A DNA stretch of 64,000 nucleotides from Treponema sp. (GTDB taxonomy: Bacteria; Spirochaetota; Spirochaetia; Treponematales; Treponemataceae): positions 1-64,000 of the forward strand of contig JAFZRP010000105.1 of assembly GCA_017619795.1 (NCBI GenBank), in the 5' to 3' direction. Numbering within the stretch: the first letter of the stretch is position 1; each line of letters begins with the position of its first letter. Below are positions 7,432-16,056 of the stretch, in pieces. A program made the position numbers and the translations under genes. Under the pieces are notes generated by a model. That model made no database searches, was not told the origin of the DNA, and saw nothing but the letters and a program-made list of their open reading frames with translations.

Positions 7432-7818
7432 ATGGACTTTAATGCATTAATACCGGAATTAAGTGTAACAGATATCAACAAATCAAAAGCCTTTTATTTA
7501 TCTCTTGGATTCGAAATAAAGTATGAAAGACCTGAGAATAAATTTATTTTTCTGCAACTGGAAGAAAATCAAATAATGCTTGAACAGATTAATGGTAATT
7601 GGTTTGTTGGCCAAATGCATTATCCTTTTGGAAATGGAATCAATCTGAGCATGCGAGTATCAGATGTAGCAGCTAAATACAATGAATTAAAAGCTAAGGG
7701 CATAAAATTGTTTCGAGAGCTGGAAGTTCACAAATATAGATGTGATGATGTAGAATATTCTGATATTGAGTTTTTGCTTCAGGATCCAGACGGATATTTA
7801 TTACGATTTAATAATTAG
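7432..7818 (+). CDS. VOC-superfamily (glyoxalase/bleomycin-resistance-like) protein
   Basis: At 128 residues this matches the length of small bleomycin-resistance-type VOC proteins. It shows the opening pattern ELSVTDINKSKAFYLSLGFEI, a central QIMLEQ segment and the closing DPDGYLLRF motif. Such dimeric proteins bind metals or sequester small hydrophobic drugs; the exact ligand cannot be read from sequence. AGGAG lies 6 bases before the ATG. It follows a decayed cassette junction and is relatively AT-rich, consistent with horizontal origin. Confidence 0.75.
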   Translation: MDFNALIPELSVTDINKSKAFYLSLGFEIKYERPENKFIFLQLEENQIMLEQINGNWFVGQMHYPFGNGINLSMRVSDVAAKYNELKAKGIKLFRELEVHKYRCDDVEYSDIEFLLQDPDGYLLRFNN

Positions 7819-7834
7819 GGTAATAAAAAAAAGA

Positions 7835-8218
7835 ATGAAAAAGTTTTTATTGTTATTGCTTATAAGTTTCATTTTTCTCCCACTCTTTTTATATGCGCAA
7901 ACATACGAAAGCACATCAACAGATCATTCCCAAATAAAAGAATTATCCTCTTTTATGATAATGGGCGAAATAGATTTACGAACAAAAAAAGATTATTCCT
8001 CGCAAGTAAACTACAGAACCCTAAATCATGAAGGCGGAATGAAAGTCAGAGTTTTAGAAATCCTTAAAGATGATGTTCAAAATAACGAAGCCGGAAAATG
8101 GCTTTATGTTTTGCTCACCTCCCCCATGTGGGTTGAAAGTGGAAAATGGATAGAAAAATACCAGAAGTTTTTGATTTTCCTCCCTGATGACATCCCAATT
8201 TTTGATTTTGAAGAATAA
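7835..8218 (+). CDS. Hypothetical exported protein (127 aa)
   Basis: From ATG 7835 the product begins MKKFLLLLLISFIFLPLF followed by LYAQ, a clear Sec signal peptide with likely cleavage after LYA. There is no lipobox. The mature part of about 107 residues contains a GEIDLRTKKD segment and a WESGKW-like region but no family I recognise. The ribosome-binding site is weak. It starts 17 bases after the VOC stop and may be translated from the same message. A longer reading from 7766 overlaps the VOC gene and is unlikely. Confidence 0.6.
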   Translation: MKKFLLLLLISFIFLPLFLYAQTYESTSTDHSQIKELSSFMIMGEIDLRTKKDYSSQVNYRTLNHEGGMKVRVLEILKDDVQNNEAGKWLYVLLTSPMWVESGKWIEKYQKFLIFLPDDIPIFDFEE

Positions 8219-8285
8219 ATACACCATCCCCCCACGGACAAAAACTGCAAGCAGCGACTATACCAACAATTCTTTTTAAGTGTTA

Positions 8286-8309
8286 CAAGTTTTGTGTAAA
8301 CAAAACTTG
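8286..8309. terminator. Perfect 10-bp hairpin after the accessory region
   Basis: CAAGTTTTGT (8286-8295) and ACAAAACTTG (8300-8309) form a perfect stem with a GTAA loop. No strong U-tract follows, so terminator function is uncertain. A second inverted repeat, AGCGAGCGC (8311-8319) and GCGCTCGCT (8352-8360), lies just downstream. Confidence 0.45.
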
Positions 8310-8362
8310 AAGCGAGCGCTAAACAAGTTATCATTATAAATAAAATTATCTGCGCTCGCTAC

Positions 8363-8391
8363 TTGACTTTAGTTTTATATAAAACTATTCT
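8363..8391 (+). promoter_or_regulatory. Promoter with palindromic operator for the BMP transporter operon
   Basis: TTGACT (8363-8368) and TATTCT (8386-8391) are 17 bases apart. The spacer is filled by a perfect 18-base palindrome TAGTTTTATATAAAACTA (8370-8387), a likely repressor site. The -10 ends 6 bases before the ATG at 8398 and there is no Shine-Dalgarno, so the transcript is probably leaderless. Confidence 0.6.
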
Positions 8392-8397
8392 TACAGT

Positions 8398-9654
8398 ATG
8401 AAACATACAAGACTTATAAAAACCATCGCTTGTGCAGGAATGATTCTTATGCTGGCAGGCTGCACAAACAAGGATGGAACAAAAAAAGATTTGTCAGCAA
8501 TTCCAAAGGCCGTTGTTTCTTTCTTCAAGAAGGACGGAAAAGCAAAAAATAAAAAAGATGATAAAACCGCTAAGGAAGATAAGAGCGTAAAAGAAAGCAA
8601 AGATACTTCCAAAGATAAGGACAAAACAGATAAAAAATCTTCTGAATCTGCGGATACAAAGAAAAAAACAGACACAAAGACTTCAACATCAGAAAGCAAG
8701 GCAAAGGTTGAAGAAGAAAAAGCAGGTCCTTCAATTGCAGTTTTTGTACCTGGTATTCTGGCAGACAGCCCTATCTATGCAATGCTTGCTGACGGTGTAA
8801 AGAATGCTGTACATCAGTACAATTACGATAAAAAAGCTGATGACAAAGCTGAGCTTTACATTCTCGAAGCTGGAACAAATCAGGCACAGTGGCCGGCAAA
8901 AATCACTTCGCTCGCCGCTACCAAAAAGTATGACGTAATCATTTCTTCTAACCCTTCTCTGCCTGAGCTTATCCAGCCGATTCTTAAGCAGTATCCAAAG
9001 CAGAAGTTTATCCTGATGGATGCCGAAATGGAAGGAAATCCTAATGTTTATACTCTCCGCTACAATCAGTACGAGCAGGCATATCTTACAGGCTATATTG
9101 CAGGTCTTATGTCAAAATCACACAAAACTGCTTTGATTGCAGCTCAGGAATATCCTGTTATGAACGACATCATCTATCCTTACTTCGAAAAAGGCTGTAA
9201 GGCTGCTTATGCAAAAACTGAAGTTTCAATCCGAATTGTAGGAAACTGGTACGATGCAAACAAGGGTGCAGTAATTGCTGACTCTCTCATAAATAACGGT
9301 GTAGACGTAATCCTTCCAATCTGCGGAGGCGCTTCACAGGGCGTTATCAATTCTGCAAAGAACAAAGGCATTTACGTTACCTGGTTCGACAACAACGGCT
9401 TTGATAAAGCTCCGGGAACCATCATCTCAAGTACAGTGCTCAAGCAGAAGGAAATGTCTGATATTGTAACTGCTAACTACCTCGCTGGAATCCTTGAATG
9501 GGGAAAAGCTGACATGGTTGGTGTTGCAGACAAATACGTTGCCTTCGTACAGGATGACCCGAACTACATCAGCACAGTTCCAGAGAAAACAAGAAAAAAG
9601 ATGTCGAAGTTGATCCATTCTATCGAAAGCGGCAAGCTCGACGTAACGAAATAG
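8398..9654 (+). CDS. BMP-family substrate-binding lipoprotein of an ABC transporter
   Basis: This 418-residue protein is the first gene of a transporter operon. It has a lipoprotein signal ending in LMLAGC (Cys at residue 21), then a long lysine/aspartate/serine-rich linker (about residues 25-108), then a BMP/PnrA-type periplasmic-binding fold starting at PSIAVFVPGILADSP. Family members bind purine nucleosides (PnrA/TmpC) or riboflavin (RfuA in Treponema pallidum); the ligand cannot be told from sequence. The charged linker probably spans from the inner membrane. It has a probable leaderless start and is followed by a large inverted repeat before the ATPase gene. Confidence 0.85.
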   Translation: MKHTRLIKTIACAGMILMLAGCTNKDGTKKDLSAIPKAVVSFFKKDGKAKNKKDDKTAKEDKSVKESKDTSKDKDKTDKKSSESADTKKKTDTKTSTSESKAKVEEEKAGPSIAVFVPGILADSPIYAMLADGVKNAVHQYNYDKKADDKAELYILEAGTNQAQWPAKITSLAATKKYDVIISSNPSLPELIQPILKQYPKQKFILMDAEMEGNPNVYTLRYNQYEQAYLTGYIAGLMSKSHKTALIAAQEYPVMNDIIYPYFEKGCKAAYAKTEVSIRIVGNWYDANKGAVIADSLINNGVDVILPICGGASQGVINSAKNKGIYVTWFDNNGFDKAPGTIISSTVLKQKEMSDIVTANYLAGILEWGKADMVGVADKYVAFVQDDPNYISTVPEKTRKKMSKLIHSIESGKLDVTK

Positions 9655-9661
9655 GGTTCCA

Positions 9662-9750
9662 TTCCGCAAAATAAAGAAATGCTTACACATCAAAAATAAC
9701 TAAATCCGTGATTTAGAAAAATGTGTAGCAAAGGTTCGGATTTTGCGGAA
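9662..9750. promoter_or_regulatory. Three-tier nested inverted repeat between binding-protein and ATPase genes
   Basis: Outer arms TTCCGCAAAAT (9662-9672) and ATTTTGCGGAA (9740-9750), middle arms TACACAT (9684-9690) and ATGTGTA (9721-9727), and inner arms CTAAATC (9700-9706) and GATTTAG (9710-9716, loop CGT) nest perfectly. It may stabilise or partly terminate the lipoprotein message, or be a structured regulator. Confidence 0.6.
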
Positions 9751-9821
9751 CGTCATCAGTGGAGCAAAATTCGGTTCTTTGCGGAAACATTTTTCTATTC
9801 ACAATTAGTTTTTTGAGGCGT

Positions 9822-11381
9822 ATGAATCTCGAACTACAGAATATCTATGTCCATTTTTCTCACAAATCAGTCCTTAATGGCGTAAATATCCTTTTTGAAG
9901 AGGGAAAGATTCATGGTCTGCTTGGCGAAAACGGTGCCGGAAAATCAACAACGGCAAACATTATCAGCGGAGAACTGACTGATTACACCGGCTCTCTCCT
10001 GCTCGACGGAAAAGAAACAGTTCTTGCAAACTCAAAGGCTGCAATTAAAAACGGTATCTGTTATGTTCACCAGACGCCAATGCTTGCAAAAGAGATTTCC
10101 ATAAAAGAAAATCTTGTGCTCGGCTTAAAAAAGCTTGATAAAGAAAAGATTCTGGAGCTTGCCGGCCAGTGGCTTAAGGATATTCCGCTTTCTACTCTTG
10201 TAAAAAATGTCGGTTCAGACACCCGTTTTTTTGTTGCCCTCACCGGCGCATTATTAAAAGAGCCAAAGTTCCTTATTCTTGACGAGCCTTCTGCCCTGCT
10301 TGACGACACTCAGCGCGATTTTCTTTTTTCCAAAATGCAGCAGCTTGCAAAGGAAGGAATGAACATTCTTCTTATAACTCACAATCTTCAGGAAGCAACA
10401 AAATACTGCGATACAATCAGTGTTCTTGAGGACGGAAAAATTGTTGAATCCCAGCAATATCTTAATAAGCTTGAAATGATAAATAAAAGCGAACTTGAAG
10501 CTGCACAAAATAGAGGCTCGGTAAAGACAAGTGATGATGAAAAAGCACATCCTTCACTTTCACTTGAACTCAAAAATGTTACCTCCCGTCCTTCTGATAA
10601 GCCCGCTTTGTTCGACATCAATTTTTACGTACGCCAAAAGGAAATTGTTTTAATTCAAGGACTGCCGGAAGACGGAACAAGTACGCTCGAAGATTTACTA
10701 ACAGGCTTCCAACCTCATCACACGGAAGGAGAAATAATTTTCTCTGATGATACGGACGTAATCTACAGCTGCAACTTAAAGGCTAGAAAGTTCACAACAA
10801 AAACATTGCGCCACTCCATCATCCTCAAAAACGGAAAGTCCTTAAAAACCGGCATTATTCCAACAAACAGAAAAAGTCGTGGTGCCGCCGCCGAAATCTC
10901 CATCAGCGATATGATTCTGACCGGCCACGAAAAAGCTGCCACCACAAAAGATAAAATTATCGGGCAGAAAAGAGCTGACACCCGCACGCAGGAAAAGTCT
11001 ACCATCCAAAGCATCATCGAAACTGCAAAGATAAATATCACTCCAAACGAAAAGGTTCGAAACCTTTCTGGTGGAATGCTTCAGCGCCTTATTCTAAACC
11101 GTGAGCTTTACGAAACACCAGACCTGCTCATTCTTTGCCATCCGCTCCAGGGCCTGGATTTCCACTCCAGCAATGAAACGTGCGACATTATAGAAAAAGC
11201 TGCCGAAAGCGGAGCAATGGTGCTTGTGATTTCATCGAACGGTTACCTTAGAAAAATTGCAACACGAACTTATAGACTAACTGGCGGTCACCTGGAGCTG
11301 GAACAAGCAACAAACAAACTCACCAGTGTCAGCACCTCAGACAATTCCGCCCTCCACTCTTCCCTGGAGGCCTGCGTATGA
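9822..11381 (+). CDS. Double ATP-binding subunit of BMP-type ABC transporter
   Basis: The 519-residue protein contains two nucleotide-binding domains, like YufO/RbsA-type ATPases. Domain 1 has an intact Walker A (GENGAGKST) and Walker B (FLILDEP), but where LSGGQ is expected it reads DTRFFVAL. Domain 2 has the signature LSGGMLQRL, but its Walker A is GLPEDGTST (no GKS/T) and its Walker B LILCHPLQGLD lacks the acidic pair. One composite ATP site is therefore expected. I start at ATG 9822, after GAGG, rather than 63 bases upstream. The stop overlaps the permease start by 4 bases. It powers import of a nucleoside- or riboflavin-like ligand. Confidence 0.88.
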   Translation: MNLELQNIYVHFSHKSVLNGVNILFEEGKIHGLLGENGAGKSTTANIISGELTDYTGSLLLDGKETVLANSKAAIKNGICYVHQTPMLAKEISIKENLVLGLKKLDKEKILELAGQWLKDIPLSTLVKNVGSDTRFFVALTGALLKEPKFLILDEPSALLDDTQRDFLFSKMQQLAKEGMNILLITHNLQEATKYCDTISVLEDGKIVESQQYLNKLEMINKSELEAAQNRGSVKTSDDEKAHPSLSLELKNVTSRPSDKPALFDINFYVRQKEIVLIQGLPEDGTSTLEDLLTGFQPHHTEGEIIFSDDTDVIYSCNLKARKFTTKTLRHSIILKNGKSLKTGIIPTNRKSRGAAAEISISDMILTGHEKAATTKDKIIGQKRADTRTQEKSTIQSIIETAKINITPNEKVRNLSGGMLQRLILNRELYETPDLLILCHPLQGLDFHSSNETCDIIEKAAESGAMVLVISSNGYLRKIATRTYRLTGGHLELEQATNKLTSVSTSDNSALHSSLEACV

Positions 11382-12274
11382 TTTCCTACAGCCTTGGAAT
11401 TATCTTAGCTTTATCAGCTCTCTATATGACCGCAGGAACCGGAAACACAATCTGCCTTAAAAGCGGAAAGTTCAATCTTGGCGGAGAAGGACAAATCTAC
11501 GCGGGTGGTTTTGTTTGTGCCGTAATCCTGGATGCATTCGGAAAATGTGGATCAAAAGGATTCCCCGCTTTTTTCGCAATCACCATAGCATTTCTTGCAG
11601 CAGCAATCATCTCTACCCTGCTCGTCCTTATTTCCACGCTGCTCGAAAAAAAACGCGGCGCAAACTTTCTGCTCACATCATTTATAGTTTCATCCGCAAT
11701 AATTCCATTGGTGGATGGCTTAATCGCAGGACCTTTCAAAGGTGATGGAGGCAACCTTATCGCGACAAATTACATAATCGAGAAATACCGCTTCGTTTCA
11801 ATTTTACCGCCATCATCTCTTTCTCCATATTTTTTTGTCGCAATAATTTTGTGCATCGCCGGCGGATTTTTCATTTACCGTACAAAGTTTGGAAAACAAA
11901 TCTGCATTTATGGCGAAGCAAAAGAGTTCGCTCTGTACACAGGACTTTCAGAAAACGCAATCTGTTATTCTGCAACAGCAGCTTCTGGTGCCCTAAACGG
12001 AATCGCAGGCGCTGCCGCAGTTATGGGAACTTACTTTTTTTGTTCACCTGGCTTTTATGCGGGAATGGGCTGGAACGCACTTGCCGTTGCAATGATTGCA
12101 CGACTCAATCCATTTTTTGTAATTCCTTCGAGCCTGTTCCTCGCAACGCTCACCACCGCTGCCGACCAGTACGCTCTTTTCCATAATTATGATTTTGATA
12201 TAAGCGGCTTGATTCAAGCGGTAATTATTTTTGTAATTGCATTCCCATTGAAATTTCGCGGAGGCAAAAAATGA
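11378..12274 (+). CDS. BMP-type ABC transporter permease 1
   Basis: The 298-residue, strongly hydrophobic protein begins MISYSLGIILALSALYMTAGTGNTICLKSG and has GEGQIYAGGF and a GLSENAICYSATAASGALNG segment, the pattern of BPD_transp_2 permeases of nucleoside/riboflavin transporters (YufP/RfuC class). About eight membrane segments are visible. Its ATG overlaps the ATPase stop and its own stop overlaps the next permease start (ATGA in both cases), showing tight translational coupling and a fixed subunit ratio. Confidence 0.85.
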   Translation: MISYSLGIILALSALYMTAGTGNTICLKSGKFNLGGEGQIYAGGFVCAVILDAFGKCGSKGFPAFFAITIAFLAAAIISTLLVLISTLLEKKRGANFLLTSFIVSSAIIPLVDGLIAGPFKGDGGNLIATNYIIEKYRFVSILPPSSLSPYFFVAIILCIAGGFFIYRTKFGKQICIYGEAKEFALYTGLSENAICYSATAASGALNGIAGAAAVMGTYFFCSPGFYAGMGWNALAVAMIARLNPFFVIPSSLFLATLTTAADQYALFHNYDFDISGLIQAVIIFVIAFPLKFRGGKK

Positions 12275-13074
12275 TATTGAACTTCCTTTCATTTTCGTGT
12301 CCGCTTCTTCTAGCTTCCACCGGTGCTCTTTTCAGCGAATACACAGGAACGCTTGCACTCTTTATGGAAGGCTTTATCAGCTTCTCAGGCTTCCTCACTT
12401 TTTTCTTTACCGTGCTCACCGATTCTGTTGCAGCCGGACTTTCTCTTGGTTTGCTTACGGGCCTGGTTCTTGTATTACTGCTCGCCTGGATTACAGAAAA
12501 GCTTCACGCAAATCAGTTTATTGCGGCACTTGGAATGAACCTGTTTTTCTCATCAATCATTTCGTGCATTTCAAGCTTTGCATTTAATACACGCGGCGTT
12601 CTGACTTCACCAGCTTTTGTGTTTGATGTAACTAACATTGAAATCATTTCGATTGTGCTGACAGCAATTCTAATTGCGGCGGCAATCTGCGTTTTAGTTT
12701 TCACCCAGCCCGGCATTTATTTTAGAATCACCGGTTCTTCTGCAGATGTGCTTAAAGTAAAAGGTGTAAACCCAAGCGGTTACAGAATAGCAGCTTGGGT
12801 TGTTTCTGCCTTCTTTGCTTTTGTGGCCGGCTCGCTTCTCACCCTCAGAATCTCTTCTTTTGTGCCAAATATAGCCATCGGTAAAGGATGGATGGCTCTG
12901 GCAGCAGTCTTCCTTGGAAAAAAGAAACCGTGGAAAATCTGTCTTTACGTTCTTCTTTTCTGTGCCGGAGATTTTATTGCCGCAAACATCCAGAACTACA
13001 TTCCTGCAATTCCAAGCTCAATCCTGCTCTCCTTCCCGTACATAATTGCAATCTTATTATCCTGTACAAAATAA
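12271..13074 (+). CDS. BMP-type ABC transporter permease 2
   Basis: This 267-residue membrane protein is the second permease of the same transporter (YufQ/RfuD class). Recognisable segments are EYTGTLALFMEGFISFSGF near the start, FIAALGMNLFFSSII in the middle and GKGWMALAAVFLGKKKPW near residue 207, which resembles the conserved cytoplasmic loop of these permeases. It is slightly shorter than many homologues. It ends the operon, and no clear terminator follows. Confidence 0.85.
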   Translation: MILNFLSFSCPLLLASTGALFSEYTGTLALFMEGFISFSGFLTFFFTVLTDSVAAGLSLGLLTGLVLVLLLAWITEKLHANQFIAALGMNLFFSSIISCISSFAFNTRGVLTSPAFVFDVTNIEIISIVLTAILIAAAICVLVFTQPGIYFRITGSSADVLKVKGVNPSGYRIAAWVVSAFFAFVAGSLLTLRISSFVPNIAIGKGWMALAAVFLGKKKPWKICLYVLLFCAGDFIAANIQNYIPAIPSSILLSFPYIIAILLSCTK

Positions 13075-13109
13075 CAACTTTTACAACTCAAATTACAACT
13101 TTTTGCATC

Positions 13110-13138
13110 TTGTTTTTACATCAGAACGATAGGATAAT
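13110..13138 (+). promoter_or_regulatory. Promoter for the membrane protein / LuxR pair
   Basis: TTGTTT (13110-13115) and GATAAT (13133-13138) are separated by 17 bases, in the 113-base gap before the gene at 13188. A good AGGAG ribosome-binding site precedes the ATG. Confidence 0.5.
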
Positions 13139-13187
13139 TATGATATAAAAAGCAAAAGCAAGCCGGCAAGCTTTCATAGGAGAAAAT

Positions 13188-14165
13188 ATGATAATCGAAT
13201 TTATTTTATCGTTACTGTTACTCGGTTGTACATCTATAATTTGCAGCTATACAAGTGGTGGATTTATAATACAATTAATTGAACCAGTTCTTCTGCCTGG
13301 TTTACTTGTAATCCTTGCCCTAATGATTTTTCTTTCCGGTTATGCAAAAGCTTTTGTCAGGATTTTTCTACCTGCAAATAAAATTAAAAACACAGAATTA
13401 TCTGAACTGAAAAAAACAGAAAACTCGCTAGGCTTTGCATTTAAAACGCTGGCTATTATTTCCTGTTTTTTCACTCTGATAAGCGGCATATACTTTTATC
13501 TTAATTTTGATGACCGACAGACCTTAGGACCAAATCTTGCAACACTTATATGTTCAATTTGTTATCTTTCTTTTTTTGGAATGATTCTTTTTACACTTAG
13601 AGGAAAAATCAAACGCAATATCATAACTTTTATGGCAGAAGAAACAGAAGTAGAAAACACAGCTATAGCACTTTCAAAAAAACAAATTACTTTACGCATT
13701 GCTAAAATCCTTATTTCCGTTACGATGATTATTAGCCTTTACTTACTCGTTATATATTTTAGCACCGCAAACAACAGTAAACAGGAACCTTTAAGTTTTT
13801 ATTATCTGCGAGATATTCCAGGAATAATTTACATTTTCCTCCCGCCATTTTTACTGCTCACAATTTCCGGTAACTTCAAAATCTTTTTCCGGGCGTTGAG
13901 TTTTGTTTCTAAAAATCAAAAGCTTTCTGTTTCTCAAAAAGCATTATCCTTAAATGCAATAACTACATTACGGGCAATTATGCTTCTCGAAGGAGTAATG
14001 ACAACACTAAACAGTTTTATGGGAATCCTTTGTAATCTTGAAGACAGAACTGCTTTAGGGAACAATTTTACCGTAGCCTGTGTTCCACTTATTTATGCGT
14101 TGCTTATAAATATAATTCTACTTCCTGTAGAAAGTAAAATCTCTTTGCTTTGTGATTCGGAATAG
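13188..14165 (+). CDS. Polytopic membrane protein of unknown function
   Basis: The 325-residue protein has an N-terminal hydrophobic segment, a paired helix around residues 30-55 and further membrane segments near 80-100, 115-140, 175-195, 210-235 and 295-315, so about eight in all. No catalytic or ligand motif is recognised. AGGAG precedes the ATG. The LuxR-type regulator gene starts 3 bases after its stop, so the two probably act together, with this protein as a membrane sensor or anti-regulator; that is inference from context. Confidence 0.55.
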   Translation: MIIEFILSLLLLGCTSIICSYTSGGFIIQLIEPVLLPGLLVILALMIFLSGYAKAFVRIFLPANKIKNTELSELKKTENSLGFAFKTLAIISCFFTLISGIYFYLNFDDRQTLGPNLATLICSICYLSFFGMILFTLRGKIKRNIITFMAEETEVENTAIALSKKQITLRIAKILISVTMIISLYLLVIYFSTANNSKQEPLSFYYLRDIPGIIYIFLPPFLLLTISGNFKIFFRALSFVSKNQKLSVSQKALSLNAITTLRAIMLLEGVMTTLNSFMGILCNLEDRTALGNNFTVACVPLIYALLINIILLPVESKISLLCDSE

Positions 14166-14168
14166 ATT

Positions 14169-14738
14169 ATGCTCATAGATTTTATTCTGGTGATTGCGGG
14201 AATCGTAGTTTTTATGATACCCGCAATCCTTCAAAAAGAAAGACGTTCTCGGCTCAAGACAGATTTTACAAGTCAGCTTTCAAGGCTCTCAATCCTAAGC
14301 GGTATTTTTGTATCTCTCTGTAAGCTTCTACTTTTGATGTCAAATCTGGAAAGTCAGTTAACTGATAAAAACAGAACGACAGAAGGCATTGAGTTTTCCG
14401 CTTTTCTGATAATGATTTTTGTAAGGTTCCGTCCTGCCCTTATGGGTATTCTTGTAAAAGTGATTCTGCTTCCTTTTTCAAAAAAACACTCAAACAAAAC
14501 AATCATTGATTCTGCCACCACGCCAGCTTCACAAAAATCAGAACAGAATCCATTTACTCCTCTTTCTCCACGTGAAAAAGAAGTCGCCCGACTCGCAGCC
14601 CGTGGCTATTCCAATGCGCAGATTGCAGAAGAGCTTTTTATAAGTGTAGAAACCGTAAAGCGACACATGTCAACAATCTTTGAAAAGCTTGAAATTAAAT
14701 CACGCAAAGAACTTATTGAAAAACCAACTGCCCGTTGA
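14169..14738 (+). CDS. Membrane-anchored LuxR-type HTH regulator
   Basis: The C-terminal 60 residues of this 189-aa protein form a classic LuxR/GerE domain: [20 protein letters not shown], then [23 protein letters not shown]. The N-terminal half has hydrophobic segments at residues 1-18, about 45-60 and about 80-100, which suggest membrane attachment in place of a receiver domain. It is co-transcribed with the membrane protein just upstream, resembling a one-component regulator split over two genes. Compare the single-gene membrane HTH protein at 52939. Confidence 0.78.
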   Translation: MLIDFILVIAGIVVFMIPAILQKERRSRLKTDFTSQLSRLSILSGIFVSLCKLLLLMSNLESQLTDKNRTTEGIEFSAFLIMIFVRFRPALMGILVKVILLPFSKKHSNKTIIDSATTPASQKSEQNPFTPLSPREKEVARLAARGYSNAQIAEELFISVETVKRHMSTIFEKLEIKSRKELIEKPTAR

Positions 14739-14839
14739 TTTTTTCTCAAAAATAAATTGTTAGGAATCTGCACAATAATCTGATATATTAAAAACATCCT
14801 TAGTGCGCACAAGGAAATCTTTTATACGAGGAATAAAAA

Positions 14840-15982
14840 ATGTCTTTAGGAAACAACATCAAACAATTCCGAAAGGAACTGGGAATTACTCAGGAAGAAC
14901 TTGCAGCTCGTCTTTTTGTAACAAGTCAGGCTGTAAGCAAATGGGAAAGCGGAGCTGGTCTCCCGGATACCGCACAGATTGTTCCGCTTGCAAAAGCCTT
15001 AAACTCAACACCAGACGCACTATTTGGATTTAATTCAACCGAATACGATTCTGAATACGCAAACAAAGTCTGCTTTGAAGCAAATCAAATCCGCGACCAG
15101 AAGGATGTGTCAAAAGGTTCTGTAGAAGCTGTAGATTTCCTTGAAACAAAATGTCAGGAAAATCTTTTCAACTATGGAATCCTTACACGCTATGTTCAGG
15201 CTGTTGCACATATGAGCCGTTTTGTTGATTGTGCCGGACTTTTTGCTGGTGAAGAAGATAATGCAAAATGGACTTCTTATGTAAAAACAGCTGAGTTCAG
15301 AGCACAGCAGGTTATCCGCTATTCAGGTGATAAGGAACTTGCTGAAAAATGTCACTATGCTCTCTGCTGGATTTACTGGCATGATAAAGATTATGACAAA
15401 GGCCGTGAACACCTTGGGGCTTTACCGTCAATCAGCAGCAACATGCTTCGTGAAACTATTTCTTCTTACTACGCTTATGTTGAAGATGGAATGGATGCCC
15501 TGAGAGATTCTGTCCGCGAAAACTATCAGAACTTTGTCCGTGCAATCAACAAGCAGTTTGTTTATTCTGCCGAACAGTTTATGTGGGAAGGAACACTTGA
15601 AGAAGTTGAAGCTAACTGCCACTGGGCTCTTTCTGTAATGGATAAGTTTATGGAAAACGAAAAGATGCGTCCTTACTGCCAGGGCTTCTACCGCGACACA
15701 GCAAAATATCTGATTGCCGCTTATCTTCGAAACAACATGCCAGAAAAAGCCGCCGCTGAATGGAAATCTCTTGTCAAAAAGATTGATGAGTACGTAGCTT
15801 TCTGCGATAAAATCAACGCTCAGGACAAGGCTCAGCTCTTAAAAGATTTCGGAGAAAAAGGAACAGAAAACATGATTCACTACAACCGCGAGTTTGCCGA
15901 TTCCAAGATTGCCTTTATACTCAGCCAGTTAAAGAGCTGGTGTGATGGAGAAGTTTTTGCCAACTTCGAAAAAACCATTTAA
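14840..15982 (+). CDS. XRE-family regulator with helical repeat C-terminal region
   Basis: Residues 1-65 are an XRE/Cro helix-turn-helix (IKQFRKELGITQEELAARLF, TSQAVSKWESGAGLPDTAQI). The remaining 315 residues are helical and contain TPR-like pieces (ALCWIYWHDKDYDKGREHLG), the layout of regulators that sense a peptide or metabolic ligand. A GAGGAATAAAAA leader gives a good start. A TGATATATT extended -10 lies about 55 bases upstream. It stands alone, with a terminator on its right shared with lysS. Confidence 0.8.
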   Translation: MSLGNNIKQFRKELGITQEELAARLFVTSQAVSKWESGAGLPDTAQIVPLAKALNSTPDALFGFNSTEYDSEYANKVCFEANQIRDQKDVSKGSVEAVDFLETKCQENLFNYGILTRYVQAVAHMSRFVDCAGLFAGEEDNAKWTSYVKTAEFRAQQVIRYSGDKELAEKCHYALCWIYWHDKDYDKGREHLGALPSISSNMLRETISSYYAYVEDGMDALRDSVRENYQNFVRAINKQFVYSAEQFMWEGTLEEVEANCHWALSVMDKFMENEKMRPYCQGFYRDTAKYLIAAYLRNNMPEKAAAEWKSLVKKIDEYVAFCDKINAQDKAQLLKDFGEKGTENMIHYNREFADSKIAFILSQLKSWCDGEVFANFEKTI

Positions 15983-15987
15983 AAAAA

Positions 15988-16023
15988 CGAATCCCAGGTC
16001 TGCAAAAACTAACCTGGGATTCG
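15988..16023. terminator. Bidirectional terminator between XRE gene and lysS
   Basis: CGAATCCCAGGT (15988-15999) and ACCTGGGATTCG (16012-16023) form a perfect 12-bp stem with a 12-base loop. On the minus strand it is followed by seven U residues (complement of 15981-15987), a textbook intrinsic terminator for the lysS operon. It may also stop the rightward XRE transcript. Confidence 0.9.
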
Positions 16024-16056
16024 CATTCTTATAATTTCTAATCTAAGAATTATAAA

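Noticed and set aside
8219..8397. Possible riboflavin (FMN) riboswitch before the BMP transporter
   Set aside because: None of the conserved FMN-element segments is visible; the region instead holds hairpins and a promoter with a palindromic operator.
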